Origin: Bacteroidota bacterium
Lineage (GTDB): Bacteria; Bacteroidota; Bacteroidia; Chitinophagales; LD1
Direction of reading: 5' to 3'
Assembly: GCA_028288545.1 (NCBI GenBank)
Contig: JAQBNQ010000262.1
Span: forward strand, 1-6,109
DNA length: 6,109 bases
This document shows, one piece after another, positions 5,893 through 6,109 of this stretch. Position numbers and translations under genes: made by a program. The notes beneath the pieces were generated by a model. It did no database searches, was not told where the DNA came from, and saw nothing but the letters and a program-made list of their open reading frames with translations. Within the stretch, counting starts at the first letter, position 1; each line of letters opens with the position of its first letter.

Positions 5893-5913
5893 TGTATTAA
5901 GAAAAAAGAAGCG

Positions 5914-6109
5914 CTATTTCAAACTATACAACATCGCCACACTCATCACAATCATCAGCCCATCTTCAATAATTGTAACCGTACTCATTGGCAAATTAAA
6001 AACAGTCCCTAAACAGGCACATGGTATTTTCTTTTTGTTCAAAACACTATGTAAAAACCCGGCTATGCTTACACCCATTACTATTAAAGTAAAAAGGGTG
6101 GTAAAAAAC
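5914..6109 (-). CDS. MauE/DoxX-family membrane protein, C-terminal fragment (5' end outside window)
   Basis: The minus strand is open from the right edge to a TAG at 5914-5916, giving 64 residues of a C-terminus. The fragment starts in a hydrophobic helix (FFTTLFTLIVMGVSIAGFL), continues with a short basic loop carrying a Cys-x-Cys motif (KKKIPCACLG), then VFNLPMSTVTIIEDGLM and a final hydrophobic helix (LMIVMSVAMLYSL). The Cys-x-Cys-x-Gly loop followed by 'P.S..T..ED..M' is the signature of Bacteroidota MauE-like proteins, a DoxX-related group of small multi-pass inner-membrane proteins. MauE takes part in disulfide-dependent maturation of methylamine dehydrogenase; the role of relatives outside mau clusters is largely unknown, and a redox role here is inferred from the cysteines. 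The start codon and probably two membrane helices lie beyond the window. Repeat copy B lies 21 bp after its stop. Confidence 0.8.
   Translation of the reverse strand, partial: FFTTLFTLIVMGVSIAGFLHSVLNKKKIPCACLGTVFNLPMSTVTIIEDGLMIVMSVAMLYSLK

Overview
The window looks like a chromosomal segment of a Bacteroidota bacterium, most likely a sphingobacterium close to Mucilaginibacter or Pedobacter (the genus is inferred). Two separate secreted proteins end in a type IX secretion (T9SS) type-A sorting domain containing the 'PNP' motif, a system confined to this phylum. Intergenic DNA is AT-rich and clear Shine-Dalgarno sites are absent, as is usual in the phylum. I see no tRNA, rRNA, transposase, CRISPR array or phage gene.

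Left part (1-1699, minus strand): a large exported protein runs off the left edge. It has a signal peptide, an all-helical region with recurring 'TGDTSYL'-type helical hairpins (probably an alpha/alpha toroid as in many glycan-active enzymes) and the start of a T9SS domain. Four plus-strand reading frames lie over it, and all are shadows. A 227-bp divergent intergenic region (1700-1926) follows.

Middle (1927-4583, plus strand): two co-directional genes 53 bp apart probably form an operon. The first is a secreted phosphoesterase of the phospholipase C / AcpA type with a C-terminal T9SS domain. The second is an outer-membrane porin resembling the phosphate-selective OprO/OprP family. Together they suggest surface release of phosphate from an organic phosphoester and its uptake across the outer membrane. 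This role is inferred from family and context only.

Right part (4593-6109, minus strand): a four-copy 7-bp tandem repeat fills the gap between the porin and a convergent SnoaL-like/NTF2-fold gene. Next come an unrecognised single-pass membrane protein of 188 residues and the C-terminal end of a MauE/DoxX-like membrane protein that runs off the right edge. The intergenic DNA here is unusually structured. Two 49-bp copies of one sequence (45/49 identical) lie in inverted orientation on either side of the 188-residue gene. A long AT hairpin abuts that gene's stop codon, and a compound GC-richer hairpin lies upstream of it. These elements are the least explained part of the window. The genes themselves are ordinary for the phylum, and I found no clear evidence of a new multi-gene system.
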